Of a stretch of DNA of 64,000 nt, positions 24,752 through 33,247 are shown piece after piece; positions within the stretch are counted from its first letter, which is position 1, and each line of letters starts with the position of its first letter. Under the pieces are notes generated by a model. The model was not told the DNA's origin, ran no database searches, and saw only the letters and a list, made by a program, of their open reading frames with translations. The translations under genes and the position numbers were made by a program. Source of the DNA: Streptomyces monashensis (GTDB lineage: Bacteria; Actinomycetota; Actinomycetes; Streptomycetales; Streptomycetaceae); contig NZ_MLYO01000034.1 of assembly GCF_001866665.1 (NCBI RefSeq), positions 91,149 to 155,148 on the forward strand, read 5' to 3'.

Positions 24752-25585
24752 ATGGCGAGGCAGGAACTGGCCCGCTACCTGCGGGAACGCCGGGCGGCGC
24801 TCAGCGCGCGGGAGATCGGTCTGCCGGAGGGCGCCCCGCGCCGTACGCCCGGACTGCGCCGGGAGGAGGTCGCGGAACTGGCGCACATGTCGGTCGACTA
24901 CTACGTCCGGCTCGAACAGGCTCGCGGCCCCCGCCCCTCACCTCGCGTCCTGGACGCGCTCGCCGGCGCACTGCGGCTCGAACCGGCCGAGCGCAGTCAT
25001 CTCTTCCAGCTCGCCGGTGCGGCCGCACCGCCTGCCGCACGACCCGTGCGTCATGCGCGGCCGCAGGTGGCGCGGCTGCTCGAACGGCTGCCCGGGACGG
25101 CGGCGATCGTGACCGACGCCGCCTACGGTGTGGTCGCCTGGAATCCGGCGGCCCGGGCTCTGCTCGGCGACGACCTGGCCCGGCACACGACCAATCTGGC
25201 CCGGCGGCGCTTCCTCGGCGCGGGGCGGACGTACGAGACCTCCAGCACACGGGAGTTCGGGTCCATCGCGGTGGCTCGGCTGCGCCGGGCGGCCGAGCGC
25301 TACCCGCAGGATCCACAACTCGCTCTGCTGTTGGAGGAGTTGCACGCCGGGAGCGCGGAGTTCCGCAGGATCTGGCAGACCCACCCGGTCCATGCGCCCG
25401 GTCACCGGGCCAAGACCCTGGACCATCCCGAACTGGGCAGGCTGCGGCTGAACTGCGATGTGCTGCTGGTACCGGAGGACGACCAGGAGGTGGTCCTGAT
25501 CACCGGCGCCCCCGGCTCACGCTCGGCCCGCGTCCTGGAGTCCCTGGCCGTCGCCGCCACCCCGGTCGCCCGGGAGACCACGTAA
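24752..25585 (+). CDS. XRE family regulator with MmyB-like ligand domain
   Basis: A 277-residue protein. The N-terminal helix-turn-helix region begins 'LARYLRERRAALSAREIGLP' and continues 'RRTPGLRREEVAELAHMSVD' with 'YYVRLEQARGPRPSPRVLDA', the standard opening of Streptomyces MmyB-like regulators. The C-terminal PAS-like MmyB domain has 'AAIVTDAAYGVVAWNPAARA' and 'LLLEELHAGSAEFRRIWQTH' with 'LDHPELGRLRLNCDVLLVPE'. In this family that domain binds a fatty-acid-like ligand (known from a crystal structure of a homologue). It diverges from the SDR gene and likely controls it through the repeat at 24707-24735. GAGGAGG before the ATG supports the start. Confidence 0.88.
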   Translation: MARQELARYLRERRAALSAREIGLPEGAPRRTPGLRREEVAELAHMSVDYYVRLEQARGPRPSPRVLDALAGALRLEPAERSHLFQLAGAAAPPAARPVRHARPQVARLLERLPGTAAIVTDAAYGVVAWNPAARALLGDDLARHTTNLARRRFLGAGRTYETSSTREFGSIAVARLRRAAERYPQDPQLALLLEELHAGSAEFRRIWQTHPVHAPGHRAKTLDHPELGRLRLNCDVLLVPEDDQEVVLITGAPGSRSARVLESLAVAATPVARETT

Positions 25586-25677
25586 CACCGGCTGGTGTGA
25601 CGAGAGCAGGCGCCCCTTGTGTGCCGGGGTGCCGCTCAGGAGGGTTCTTCGTCTGCGCGGCGGGCCCGGAGGGCGCG

Positions 25678-25950
25678 TCACGGGGCGTCCCCGGCCCAGT
25701 CGAAGCGGCGTCGGTCGCCGGGGCGCGGAGCGTATATCGCCCGGCCGCCCGCGCCGAACCGCCCCAGCTCGGTGGCGAGGGCGACGCCGGCACCCATGTC
25801 GTCCGGCGTCCGGCCGGTGATGTCCAGCAGCAGCCCGTCCAGCGGGCCGCCGACCAGTTCGACGTAACGCTGTCCCGGCCGCGGGCCCGGGTCCTCGTGG
25901 TCCCGGCCGTAGACCCGGCCGCGCAGCAGCTGTTCATCCTCGCTGTCCAT
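25678..25950 (-). CDS. Hypothetical protein, 90 residues
   Basis: Start taken at ATG 25950 (MDSEDEQLLRGRV), because the longer frame upstream is Arg/Pro-rich shadow. The sequence is compact: 'QRYVELVGGPLDGLLLDITG', then 'DDMGAGVALATELGRFGAGG' and 'RAIYAPRPGDRRRFDWAGDA'. The 'VELVGGPLDG' motif recurs in small Streptomyces proteins of unknown role. No membrane segment. The ribosome site is weak. Confidence 0.55.
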   Translation of the reverse strand: MDSEDEQLLRGRVYGRDHEDPGPRPGQRYVELVGGPLDGLLLDITGRTPDDMGAGVALATELGRFGAGGRAIYAPRPGDRRRFDWAGDAP

Positions 25951-26274
25951 ACGACCAGCCTCGCAGCCACTACTGACAATGCGGGTGGCCGACGCCGTCG
26001 CCCCGCCTGTCGCCGTTGACCGCAGTGGCCTGCCCGGGCCGGCGGTCCTCCGGGAACATCCGCAGGGTGTCCGGGAGTTCGGCCGCACGGTCGTACCGTG
26101 CCCGGTGCGCCGGTCCGGCCGCCACCGCGGCCCGAGAACTCGCGGAGCACGGTGGACACGAGCTTCTCGCCGCGGCTCGGGGCACCGCCCGGGCCGGCAC
26201 GGACGAACAGTTCGAGATCAGCCCGACCGTTCCGCTCGGCGGCATCACGGCACGTCGGTGGGTGGCGCGGCGGC
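25951..26274. other. Gap without a recognisable gene
   Basis: 324 bp between the 90-residue protein and the NUDIX stop. One plus-strand frame reads plausibly ('AARELAEHGGHELLAAARGT', 'EISPTVPLGGITARRWVARR') but has no start signal or family, and it runs into the NUDIX antisense. It may be a gene remnant. Confidence 0.35.
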
Positions 26275-26802
26275 TCACGCCGGGGCGAGGCCCTCACGGA
26301 GGCAGACGACCGTCTCCCGGGCGGCCGCGGTATGCAGGGCTCTGAGGGTTGCTGCGTGAGCGGCGGGCAGCAGCCGGTCCAGGCCGTCGAGGCCGGCGAA
26401 GGTGTGGGCGTCGTGCTCGGGGCTCAGCCGGATCGAGGTCTGCTCGTCGAGGACCCCGCCGTGGAAGTAGCAGTCGAGGACCGGTCCCGTGCCGCCGACG
26501 TCGACCCGGTGGTCGATACCGATGAGTCTCGGCACGACACCCAGTTCCACGCCCGTCTCCTCGTACATCTCCCGGTGGGCCGCCGTACGGGGATCTTCAC
26601 CGTGATCGAGCATCCCGCCCGGCAGCCACCACGTACCGGCACCCGGTCCGTCCGGTCCGTAGCGGAGCAGCAGGACCCGGCCGCCGCTGTCGTGCACGAG
26701 GACGCACGAGCCGATGAGCGCCCGGGGCTGTGTCCTGACCCATTCCTCGCGCGGCAACCACGCCCCGGCGGTCGCGTCCACGGATACGTCACGTGCTGTC
26801 AT
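26275..26802 (-). CDS. NUDIX hydrolase
   Basis: A 175-residue protein. ATG 26802 is chosen because GGAGGG lies five nt upstream on the minus strand; the GTG at 26808 is too close to it. The Nudix box is intact: 'GGMLDHGEDPRTAAHREMYE' continuing 'ETGVEL' (Gx5Ex7REUxEExGU), preceded by 'TWWLP'. Such enzymes hydrolyse nucleoside diphosphates linked to another group (ADP-ribose, oxidised nucleotides, nucleotide sugars). 'EHDAHTFAGLDGLDRLLPAA' is the C-terminal helix. It diverges from the barstar-domain gene. Confidence 0.9.
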   Translation of the reverse strand: MTARDVSVDATAGAWLPREEWVRTQPRALIGSCVLVHDSGGRVLLLRYGPDGPGAGTWWLPGGMLDHGEDPRTAAHREMYEETGVELGVVPRLIGIDHRVDVGGTGPVLDCYFHGGVLDEQTSIRLSPEHDAHTFAGLDGLDRLLPAAHAATLRALHTAAARETVVCLREGLAPA

Positions 26803-26979
26803 CGGCACCCTCCGAGATCACCCTGCCCCGTCGCACCCACCCGCACGCCCCGACTTCCGGGTGACAAGCAGAACGCCTGTCGCACCGCCTCCGAGAACCG
26901 GTGGAAAGCAGACTCCTGCAGCGGCGTGCGCTCGGTGTCCTGGACGAAAACGGCTTCGCCGCCGAGCTTCGTCTCCGGG

Positions 26980-28077
26980 ATGATTCGTCGCGTGAACGAG
27001 GTCGGACGCCGTCGCCAGCACGGACGGTACACGCTGAGGGACATGGAGAGTGACCACGTCTGGGGCGTGTGCGCCACGGTGGACGGGCTCTTCGGGGAAC
27101 CCCTGCGCGGAACCTACGAACTGTTCGGCTGGACTCCGGAACGCGCCGAGTCGCGCGGCTGGATCGGCAGCCGGGTGTGGCTGGTGCCGGAGAACGCGGA
27201 CCTCGGCCCGTGGCTGCTGGAGGACGTACTGAGCCGGGGCCGGCCCGCGAGGACGGACAGCGTCGTCCTCACCGGATCGGACGACTACGAAGGCCCGCCC
27301 GAGGGGTACACGGGCCCCGTCCGCGTGCATGACGAGCGCCGATGGCTGGGCGCCTGCCGGGAATTCGTCCGCATCCTGCCGCCCGACCGGGCGCCCCGCT
27401 CCCTGGTCCTGCGAGGGCTCGCGCAGAGCGAGCGGCTGCGGGCGGCGCTGGCGAAGGGCACCCGGCGGGCGCTCGACCTGGAACAGGCCGCGCTGGAGAT
27501 CCACGACGACCTGGGCGAGCCGCTGACCGAGCTACTGCTGTGGACCTCGGTCCGGGCCTGGCACCCGTCCGCCCACGGGCCCGATCTGATCGACCTGGAA
27601 CTCGACGGGGCGTTGTTCACACCCGTTCCCGAGCACGCCCGGTCCGTCTGGGAGTGCCGCCTCGCCGGACCGCCCGACGCCCCGGGCGCCTGGGCCGGTC
27701 TCGACACCCGCCGCCGTGACATCTGGCTCGATCTCGTCCGGGACCGGGCGGGCCGACGCGCTTCCGGTGACCGGCCGGCCGGTCACGCCTACACACTCGA
27801 CGGCCGTCACATCACCGACGAACCGGGCCTGTACCTGGCACTCGGCGAGGCGGTGAACGGGCCGGGCGGCTACTTCGGCGGCTGCCTGGCCGCGCTGGAC
27901 GACTGCCTGCGCGGCCGGTTCGGTTACACCGCACCGGCGACCCTGCTCTGGCAGGACGCCGCGACGGCCCGCGCCCACCTGTCCCGGACGCTGACACCGG
28001 ACGGCGCGCACCGCGACGGCTTCGCCGACGTGCTCGATGTCCTGGCCGAGGGCGGCATGCACGTCACCCTGGCCTGA
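26980..28077 (+). CDS. Barstar-domain protein with large N-terminal region
   Basis: About 365 residues from ATG 26980. GTG 26992 and ATG 27043 are alternatives; the last has GAGGG in front, but 'RYTLRD' just before it looks like part of the fold. The last 90 residues match barstar-type ribonuclease inhibitors: 'GHAYTLDGRHITDEPGLYLA' then 'LGEAVNGPGGYFGGCLAALD' and 'DCLRGRFGYTAPATLLW', with the WD/LDDCL helix that contacts barnase. The first 270 residues ('VWGVCATVDGLFGEPLRGTY', 'SRVWLVPENADL') are of unknown function but look globular. No barnase-like nuclease gene is adjacent, so it may inhibit a ribonuclease elsewhere or have a different partner. Confidence 0.75.
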   Translation: MIRRVNEVGRRRQHGRYTLRDMESDHVWGVCATVDGLFGEPLRGTYELFGWTPERAESRGWIGSRVWLVPENADLGPWLLEDVLSRGRPARTDSVVLTGSDDYEGPPEGYTGPVRVHDERRWLGACREFVRILPPDRAPRSLVLRGLAQSERLRAALAKGTRRALDLEQAALEIHDDLGEPLTELLLWTSVRAWHPSAHGPDLIDLELDGALFTPVPEHARSVWECRLAGPPDAPGAWAGLDTRRRDIWLDLVRDRAGRRASGDRPAGHAYTLDGRHITDEPGLYLALGEAVNGPGGYFGGCLAALDDCLRGRFGYTAPATLLWQDAATARAHLSRTLTPDGAHRDGFADVLDVLAEGGMHVTLA

Positions 28078-28100
28078 ACGACAGCCCCCAGGGGGCCTGT

Positions 28101-29159
28101 TCAGGCCTTCGGTGCGGTGGTGTGGCGGCTCAGGAAGGTGAAGGCCGCCGGGTACAGGCGCGTCCAGGTGTTGTAGTTGTGGCCGCCGCTCGGCAGCACC
28201 ATGGTCTGTGTCCGGACCATCGTCGCGGCGGCTTCCTTCACGAACTGCTGGATGTAGTGAGGCGGGCTGAGCCGGTCCTCGGCCGATGTGGCCAGGAACA
28301 GGTTCACCACGGCCTTGCTGCGCTTGACCATGTACGTGGGGCTGGTGCGTTCGCGGGAGACCGGGTCCGTGACCACGCTCGTGTCACCGGTGAGCGGGTC
28401 GGGATCCAGTGCGGCACCCGAGCCGAAGACCTTCGGGTACGCCAGCGGGAGCCGCGCGGCGCAGAAGCCTCCTGTGGAGAAGCCCATGAGGCCCCACCCC
28501 TTGGGTCCGGCGATGGTACGGAACTTCTGGCTGATCAGCTCCGGCACGTCACGCGCCATCCACGTGGCGACCTTCCGGTTGGGCTGGTCGGTGCAGTCGG
28601 TGTCGACACCGCCCGGGTCGACCACCGGCATGGCCAGGATGAAGGGATGCGCGGCGCCCGATTTGACCACGTTCTCGAAGTCCCCCGGCATACCGCCGTG
28701 CTCCAGCCAGGAGGCCGGGCTGCCCGGCACGCCGTGCAGCAGCATCACGACCGGGAAGCGCGTGTGACGGTACTGCGGCTGGTTGTACTGCGGCGGCGTC
28801 CAGACGATCACCTGCCCGGACAGCTGCGAGTGCTTGCCGCGGAAGTAGGTGTCCAGCACTCCTGTGTCCGTGTGGGTGAACTTCGCGCGGTCGGCCGGCG
28901 GGCCGGGCATGGCGACGGCGGCTCCGTTGTCGTTGCCGAGCAGATCGTCCCACGAGGCGTACAGACCGTAGTCGTTGTTGATCCAGGTGGCCATCACCGA
29001 GATCGCGGTGAGCTGACACAGACCGATCATCACCAGCCGTAGCACCCACCGCACCGTCTGGGGTCCTCTGAGCCGTGACCAGAGCGCCATGGTGCCGGCC
29101 ACGCACACGGCGGTGGCCACGATCAGCAGGACGAAGAACGACGTCCCGGTCAGGCTCAT
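28101..29159 (-). CDS. Membrane-anchored esterase (alpha/beta hydrolase, mycolyltransferase-like)
   Basis: 352 residues from ATG 29159, which has GGGGGGA in front. Two to three N-terminal membrane helices ('SFFVLLIVATAVCVAGTMAL' and 'WVLRLVMIGLCQLTAISVMA') precede an extracytoplasmic esterase-D/antigen-85-like domain. Within it, 'FPVVMLLHGVPGSPASWLEH' is the oxyanion-hole region and 'GPKGWGLMGFSTGGFCAARL' the nucleophile elbow (GFSTGG). 'DRLSPPHYIQQF' holds the acid, and 'LPSGGHNYNTWTRLYPAAFT' the catalytic His. Family relatives act on acyl sugars or cell-envelope lipids. Alone on its strand; the upstream gap contains AACGGTTTCATC-like repeats of unknown meaning. Confidence 0.85.
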   Translation of the reverse strand: MSLTGTSFFVLLIVATAVCVAGTMALWSRLRGPQTVRWVLRLVMIGLCQLTAISVMATWINNDYGLYASWDDLLGNDNGAAVAMPGPPADRAKFTHTDTGVLDTYFRGKHSQLSGQVIVWTPPQYNQPQYRHTRFPVVMLLHGVPGSPASWLEHGGMPGDFENVVKSGAAHPFILAMPVVDPGGVDTDCTDQPNRKVATWMARDVPELISQKFRTIAGPKGWGLMGFSTGGFCAARLPLAYPKVFGSGAALDPDPLTGDTSVVTDPVSRERTSPTYMVKRSKAVVNLFLATSAEDRLSPPHYIQQFVKEAAATMVRTQTMVLPSGGHNYNTWTRLYPAAFTFLSRHTTAPKA

Positions 29160-29433
29160 GGGCAATCCCCCCAGCAGGTGAATCTCAAACGGTTGCGGCC
29201 TCGCCACGGAACCACAGGTGAGCGCCGTTGATGAAACCGTTACCAGGGCGCGGTCGGACACCGTGGACCAGCAAGAAAACCGCTTCGCGATCAACTGGTC
29301 AGACGACTGTCGGCGCCCGCGCGTTCCACCGTTGAGCCGGGTCGTGGTGCTGTCGCGTGCTTATGAGGGGCAATGGGTACGTCTGCGATGATGTGCCGTG
29401 CCGGTCGGACGTGAGGGGGAGGGGGCGGGGGAC

Positions 29434-30480
29434 GTGTCCGTGCAGCGTCGTCGATCGAGGGTGCTGTCCGTGTTGCCCTTCGCGGTCATGGGCGCCGTGG
29501 CGCTGGCCGACATGGCGACCGGGCCGTCGCTGGGTTTCCTGCCGCTGGTGGCCGTGGGGCCCGCGTTCGCCCCGCTGGTGGGCGGCTGGCGGCGTACCGC
29601 CTGTGTCGGCGTGATCGCGCTGCTGCTGTGCTTCGCGCTGGGCTGGTACGACGGCATGACCGCGCCGCGCCGCGGGCTGATGATCGTCGGCTCTGTCATC
29701 GGCGTCACCCTCGCCGGCCTGGTGGCCGTGTTCCTGCGCCGCGAGCGGGAGGCCGAACTGGACAGTGTCCGGTCGATCGCCGAGGCCGCGCAGCGGGTGC
29801 TGCTCAAGCCCGTGCCGAAACTCGCCGGCCGGCTACGGGCGGCCGTCTCCTACACGTCGGCCGTGGCCGAGGCCCGGATCGGCGGAGACCTGTACGAGGT
29901 CGTCGCCGCACCGCAGGGTGTGCGGGTGATCGTCGGGGACGTGCAGGGCAAGGGGCTGGAGGCGGTGGAGACGGCTGCGCTGGTCCTCGGCGCGTTCCGC
30001 GAGGCGGCCCTCGACGAGGCGGACCTGGTGGAGGTCGGCGGCAGACTGGCCCGCTCCGTCGACCGGCAGCTCGACGGCGAGCGGTTCGTCACGGCCATCC
30101 TCGCGGAGGTGAGCGCCCACCAGGTCACGTTTCTGAACTTCGGCCATCCCGCCCCGATGCTGGTCCGCGACGACGGCACCCTGGACATGCCCGAACCGGA
30201 CTCCTACGCGCTGCCGCTCGGCCTGGGCGCGCACGGCACCGCCGACCCGCAGCCGTACCGCACAGCCTTCCTGCCCGGCGACCAACTGCTGCTGTACACC
30301 GACGGCATCATCGAGGCCCGCGACCGCGGCGGCCATTTCTACCCGCTCGCCGAACGCGCCCATCTGCTCAAGGACCACGATCCCGAGACCGCCCTGGAGA
30401 CCCTGCGCCAGGATCTGCTCCAGCACGTCAGCGGACCTCTCCAGGACGACGCCGCGATGTTGTTGCTGCGCTACCGGTGA
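29434..30480 (+). CDS. Membrane PP2C/SpoIIE-type serine phosphatase
   Basis: 348 residues from GTG 29434, preceded by a GGGGAGGGGGCGGGGG purine stretch (GTG 29398 would be the longer start). Three to four membrane helices fill residues 10-105 ('SVLPFAVMGAVALADMATGP', 'GLMIVGSVIGVTLAGLVAVF'). A short coiled linker and a SpoIIE phosphatase domain follow, with the metal-site motifs 'RIGGDLYEVV', 'VIVGDVQGKGLEAVETAALV', 'LLLYTDGIIEARDRGGHFYP' and 'LQDDAAMLLLRYR'. In Streptomyces this widespread family dephosphorylates anti-anti-sigma (STAS) proteins, so a role in sigma-factor partner switching is likely. No STAS or anti-sigma gene is adjacent. Confidence 0.88.
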   Translation: MSVQRRRSRVLSVLPFAVMGAVALADMATGPSLGFLPLVAVGPAFAPLVGGWRRTACVGVIALLLCFALGWYDGMTAPRRGLMIVGSVIGVTLAGLVAVFLRREREAELDSVRSIAEAAQRVLLKPVPKLAGRLRAAVSYTSAVAEARIGGDLYEVVAAPQGVRVIVGDVQGKGLEAVETAALVLGAFREAALDEADLVEVGGRLARSVDRQLDGERFVTAILAEVSAHQVTFLNFGHPAPMLVRDDGTLDMPEPDSYALPLGLGAHGTADPQPYRTAFLPGDQLLLYTDGIIEARDRGGHFYPLAERAHLLKDHDPETALETLRQDLLQHVSGPLQDDAAMLLLRYR

Positions 30481-31116
30481 GGGCCGGCCGTCCGGACGTA
30501 CTGAACGGTCACCACGCGCGGCGGCTACGACCCGTGAGGCCCGGCGGGCACGGCAGTCGCGGTACGCCCCCGCAAGGGTCCGGCCGGCATGGCGTCCGCC
30601 GCTGAGGAGAACCGGTGGCCAGGCCCGCGTCACCCTGACGCAGGCCCGTGCGGGGCGAGGGGCGTCAGGCGCGGGCCCCGGGGATCACGTCGTATGTATC
30701 GATGGCGGCGCGGCGGCCAGGGCCGCGACGGTGAACTGCACGTGTCGCCGGACGAGTCGGCGGACGCGTGCGCGCACGACCCGGACTGGCAGGAATCGGC
30801 ACTCTCGGCCCGCGACGCGGGCGCCACCACGCCCTGTGTCGCGACCGCGGCCGGCACCTCGCCTCGTTTCCCGGGTCCTGCACCATGCGGCCCACGCGGA
30901 ATTCGTGCCGCCGCTCACCTGGTGGAAGGCATCCACGTCGGCGGGACCGACATGGTCGGCCGGACCATGCTGGACGCGGCTGCTTCGCCCAGGCCTGTCC
31001 CGCGCTCCGCCGCCTCCGCCAGGCTGCGGCTGCCACGCGCTCGGCGCAGCGGTGCGCCGAACCGCTCGCCACGTTCCCGTTCCCGCGGCGCCAGAGGAGT
31101 TCTCACCATGACCGTG
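30481..31116. other. Gap without a confident gene; possible decayed gene and truncated start
   Basis: About 640 bp. Plus-strand frames are open for long stretches (e.g. 'HLVEGIHVGGTDMVGRTMLD') but none is recognised. At the right end AGAGGAG precedes an ATG at 31108 that opens only eight codons (MTVILIPV, stop at 31132) before the palindrome region. This looks like the start of a lost gene or a mini-cistron. Confidence 0.4.
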
Positions 31117-31138
31117 ATACTAATACCGGTATAAGTAT
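31117..31138. promoter_or_regulatory. 22-bp near-perfect palindrome centred on ATACCGGTAT
   Basis: Bases 31117-31138 read the same on both strands at 20 of 22 positions: ATACTA, the perfect core ATACCGGTAT, then AAGTAT. It lies 31 bp before the methionine aminopeptidase start. A palindrome this long and AT-rich in 72% GC DNA is a strong operator candidate for a dimeric regulator (TetR, XRE or MarR type). No such gene is directly adjacent. Confidence 0.6.
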
Positions 31139-31168
31139 TGGAACAACGTGCTGCGGGGAGTCACGCAC

Positions 31169-31936
31169 ATGGTGGAGATCAAGACCGATGCCGCATTGGA
31201 CGCGATGCGCGAAGCCGGGCGTGTGGTGGCCCGCGCCCTGGCCGCAGCCCGATCGGCAGCCGGCGTGGGGGTGTCCCTGCAAGCACTGGACGAAGCGGCC
31301 CGGTCGGTCCTGGCCGAGGCCGGAGCCGGCTCCCCGTTCCTCGGCTACCGGCCGTCCTTCGCCCCCGTGCCCTTCCCGGCCGTGATCTGCACGTCCGTCA
31401 ACGACGCCGTGTCACACGGCATCCCCACCGGCTACCGGTTGCGCGACGGCGACCTGCTGAGCATCGACTGCGGCGCCGAGCTCGACGGCTGGACGGGCGA
31501 CGCGGCCATCACCTTCACCGTCGGAACGCCACGCCCCGGCGATCTCGATCTGATCGACGCCACCCGGCAAGCCCTCGACGCCGGCATCGCCGCCGCCCAG
31601 GTGGGCGCTCGCATCGGCGACATCTCCCACGCCATCGACACCGTGGCCCGCAAGGCGGGCTGCGGCATGCCGGCCGACTTCGGCGGGCACGGCATCGGCC
31701 GCCGCATGCACGAGGACCCTCATGTCCCCAACCGTGGCCGCCCCGGGCGTGGCTTCCCCCTGCGCCACGGCCTGGTCCTCGCCATCGAGCCCATGCTCAT
31801 GGCCGGCGGGCAGAACACCTACCGCACCGACATCGACGGCTGGACCCTGCGCACCACCGACGGCAGCAGGGCCGCCCACATCGAGCACACGGTCGCCATC
31901 ACCGACCAGGGCCCCCGCATCCTGACCCTGCCCTGA
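31169..31936 (+). CDS. map: Type I methionine aminopeptidase, accessory copy
   Basis: 255 residues from ATG 31169 (GGGAG eight nt upstream; the frame opens at 31148 but that start lacks a site). The pita-bread fold and dimetal site are intact: 'LLSIDCGAELDGWTGDAAIT' provides the two Asp ligands, 'GGHGIGRRMHEDPHVPNRGR' the His and substrate-pocket His, 'LVLAIEPMLM' and 'HIEHTVAITDQGP' the two Glu. Residue spacing is that of type Ia enzymes without the zinc-finger N-terminus. Streptomyces usually has a housekeeping map next to secY/infA; this is a separate copy with its own operator-like palindrome. It removes the initiator Met from nascent proteins. Confidence 0.92.
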   Translation: MVEIKTDAALDAMREAGRVVARALAAARSAAGVGVSLQALDEAARSVLAEAGAGSPFLGYRPSFAPVPFPAVICTSVNDAVSHGIPTGYRLRDGDLLSIDCGAELDGWTGDAAITFTVGTPRPGDLDLIDATRQALDAGIAAAQVGARIGDISHAIDTVARKAGCGMPADFGGHGIGRRMHEDPHVPNRGRPGRGFPLRHGLVLAIEPMLMAGGQNTYRTDIDGWTLRTTDGSRAAHIEHTVAITDQGPRILTLP

Positions 31937-31950
31937 CACCTCCCGGACGC

Positions 31951-31999
31951 TGCCGGTTCGAGGGCGCCCACGCTTCTTCGTCGGCGCCCCGGACCGGCA
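31951..31999. terminator. Nested hairpin after methionine aminopeptidase
   Basis: Outer arms TGCCGGT (31951-31957) and ACCGGCA (31993-31999) enclose inner arms GGGCGCC (31962-31968) and GGCGCCC (31983-31989). It lies 15 bp after the stop codon. Confidence 0.55.
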
Positions 32000-32126
32000 G
32001 GAGCCGACCCGCATCCGCTGGTCAGCCTTCGCCGCGCCGTCGGCATCGCCACCCATCGCCGACCACCCGATCGGCCGGTGCGTCCGGCGCTTCTCGCCGT
32101 GCTCGCGGCGTTTACGATCCGTGCCC

Positions 32127-32369
32127 GTGGCAGAGGTACCCGATGAGTTGATCAAGCTGGAACAGTGCGCCGAGGAAGAGCGTGCGAAGCTCGCCGGGCT
32201 GGGCGGTGAGGAGTACGAGGCGCAGTTGCGTCGCTGGCGCGAGGCGGCCGAGGCGGTGCATGCAGCTGTCACCGCGTTCGCCGCGGCCACCGGAACCAGC
32301 CGGTTCGAGGTGGAGAAGTCCGTGAAGGAGGCCTTGCGGCACGCCCATGAGGATCCGGCCGTCGAATAG
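32127..32369 (+). CDS. Hypothetical helical protein, 80 residues
   Basis: The -10-like TACGAT at 32113-32118 points to a leaderless start at GTG 32127; GTG 32121, two codons earlier, is the alternative. The protein is strongly helical and charged: 'VPDELIKLEQCAEEERAKLA', 'YEAQLRRWREAAEAVHAAVT', then 'TSRFEVEKSVKEALRHAHED'. It could form a helical hairpin or short coiled coil. No recognised family or membrane segment. Confidence 0.6.
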   Translation: MAEVPDELIKLEQCAEEERAKLAGLGGEEYEAQLRRWREAAEAVHAAVTAFAAATGTSRFEVEKSVKEALRHAHEDPAVE

Positions 32370-32530
32370 CGGGCACGACGCCGGTCCCGGTCGGGACAGG
32401 TGGCCGACGACAGCCCGCTCGTGCCCCTGCGCCTGCCCTCAGGTTCCGAGGGGCTCCACGTCCCCGGGGCCGGGAAGGCGGTCAGGGCGGAGACCCCGAG
32501 CGTGGCGGCCGCGGTCCACCGACAGCCGGC

Positions 32531-32564
32531 GCGCGCATACTCAGCCGCGCCTGAGTATGCGCGC
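32531..32564. promoter_or_regulatory. 14-bp perfect inverted repeat around CATACTCAG/CTGAGTATG
   Basis: GCGCGCATACTCAG (32531-32544) and CTGAGTATGCGCGC (32551-32564) are perfectly complementary around a 6-nt loop, with extra CCGG pairing outside. It lies about 60 bp beyond the 3' end of doxX and 160 bp after the 80-residue gene. It could be a bidirectional terminator, or an operator of a lost gene in this 255-bp gap. A related half-site, GTACTCAG, occurs at 33119-33126 in the doxX promoter region. Confidence 0.5.
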
Positions 32565-32624
32565 CGGTCGGCGTGCGCGTGCCGTGTCTGGGGTGGATGG
32601 CACGGCACGTTCCGGCGGGGCTGG

Positions 32625-33083
32625 CTACGCGGTGGGTACCGGTGCCGCGCCCTCGTCCGCTGTGGTGATCGCCTCCCTCTTCACGAGCGCGTCGAGCGCG
32701 TAGGCGCCGGGGCCGAGGCAGGCGATCAGCAGGAACGTCCAGCAGAACATGACGGCCGGCTCACCTCCGTTGGCCATCGGGAACAGCGCGTGCGGCTGAT
32801 GGACGCTGAAGTAGGCGTAGGCCATGGAGCCGGAGCAGATGACGGCCGCCGCCCGGGTGAACAGGCCCAAGGACACCAGGACACCACCCACCAGCTCGAT
32901 GACCGCCGCCCACCATCCGGGCCACTGGAGGGTGGGCACCGTGCCGCCGCCGTGGGAGCCGCCCAGGACCCCGAACAGGGACGCCGCGCCGTGGCAGGCG
33001 AAGAGGAACCCGGTCACCAGCCGAAACACGGCCTGCACGAGTGGGCGCGCGGTGCGTAACGTCGATGCGAGCGAGAAGTTCAT
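32625..33083 (-). CDS. DoxX family membrane protein
   Basis: 152 residues from ATG 33083, chosen for the GAGGAG site eight nt upstream. Four membrane helices in the DoxX pattern: 'LVQAVFRLVTGFLFACHGAA', 'WWAAVIELVGGVLVSLGLFT', 'AAVICSGSMAYAYFSVH', and 'PAVMFCWTFLLIACLGPGAY'. The conserved loop 'GWWAAVIELVGG' and 'FPMANGGEPA' are typical. DoxX proteins occur in thiosulfate:quinone oxidoreductases and in a mycobacterial oxidative-stress membrane complex, but this orphan's partner is unknown. Confidence 0.87.
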   Translation of the reverse strand: MNFSLASTLRTARPLVQAVFRLVTGFLFACHGAASLFGVLGGSHGGGTVPTLQWPGWWAAVIELVGGVLVSLGLFTRAAAVICSGSMAYAYFSVHQPHALFPMANGGEPAVMFCWTFLLIACLGPGAYALDALVKREAITTADEGAAPVPTA

Positions 33084-33247
33084 GGGGGTCACTCCTCAGT
33101 TCGGGGAAACCTGACGCCGTACTCAGGATCTCTACATGGACATGACACTCCACATCTAGCGCGGCGCGCAGGTACGCACCAGCCGCGGAAAGCTCTGGAT
33201 TTCCTCTGAGCGGGGCGCGACATCCCGGAAGGTGCGCGCCCGTGCCG

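Noticed and set aside
30589..31134. 181-codon plus-strand open frame
   Set aside because: No ribosome site at its start, Arg/Pro/Ser-rich, no family; only the last eight codons have a credible start signal.
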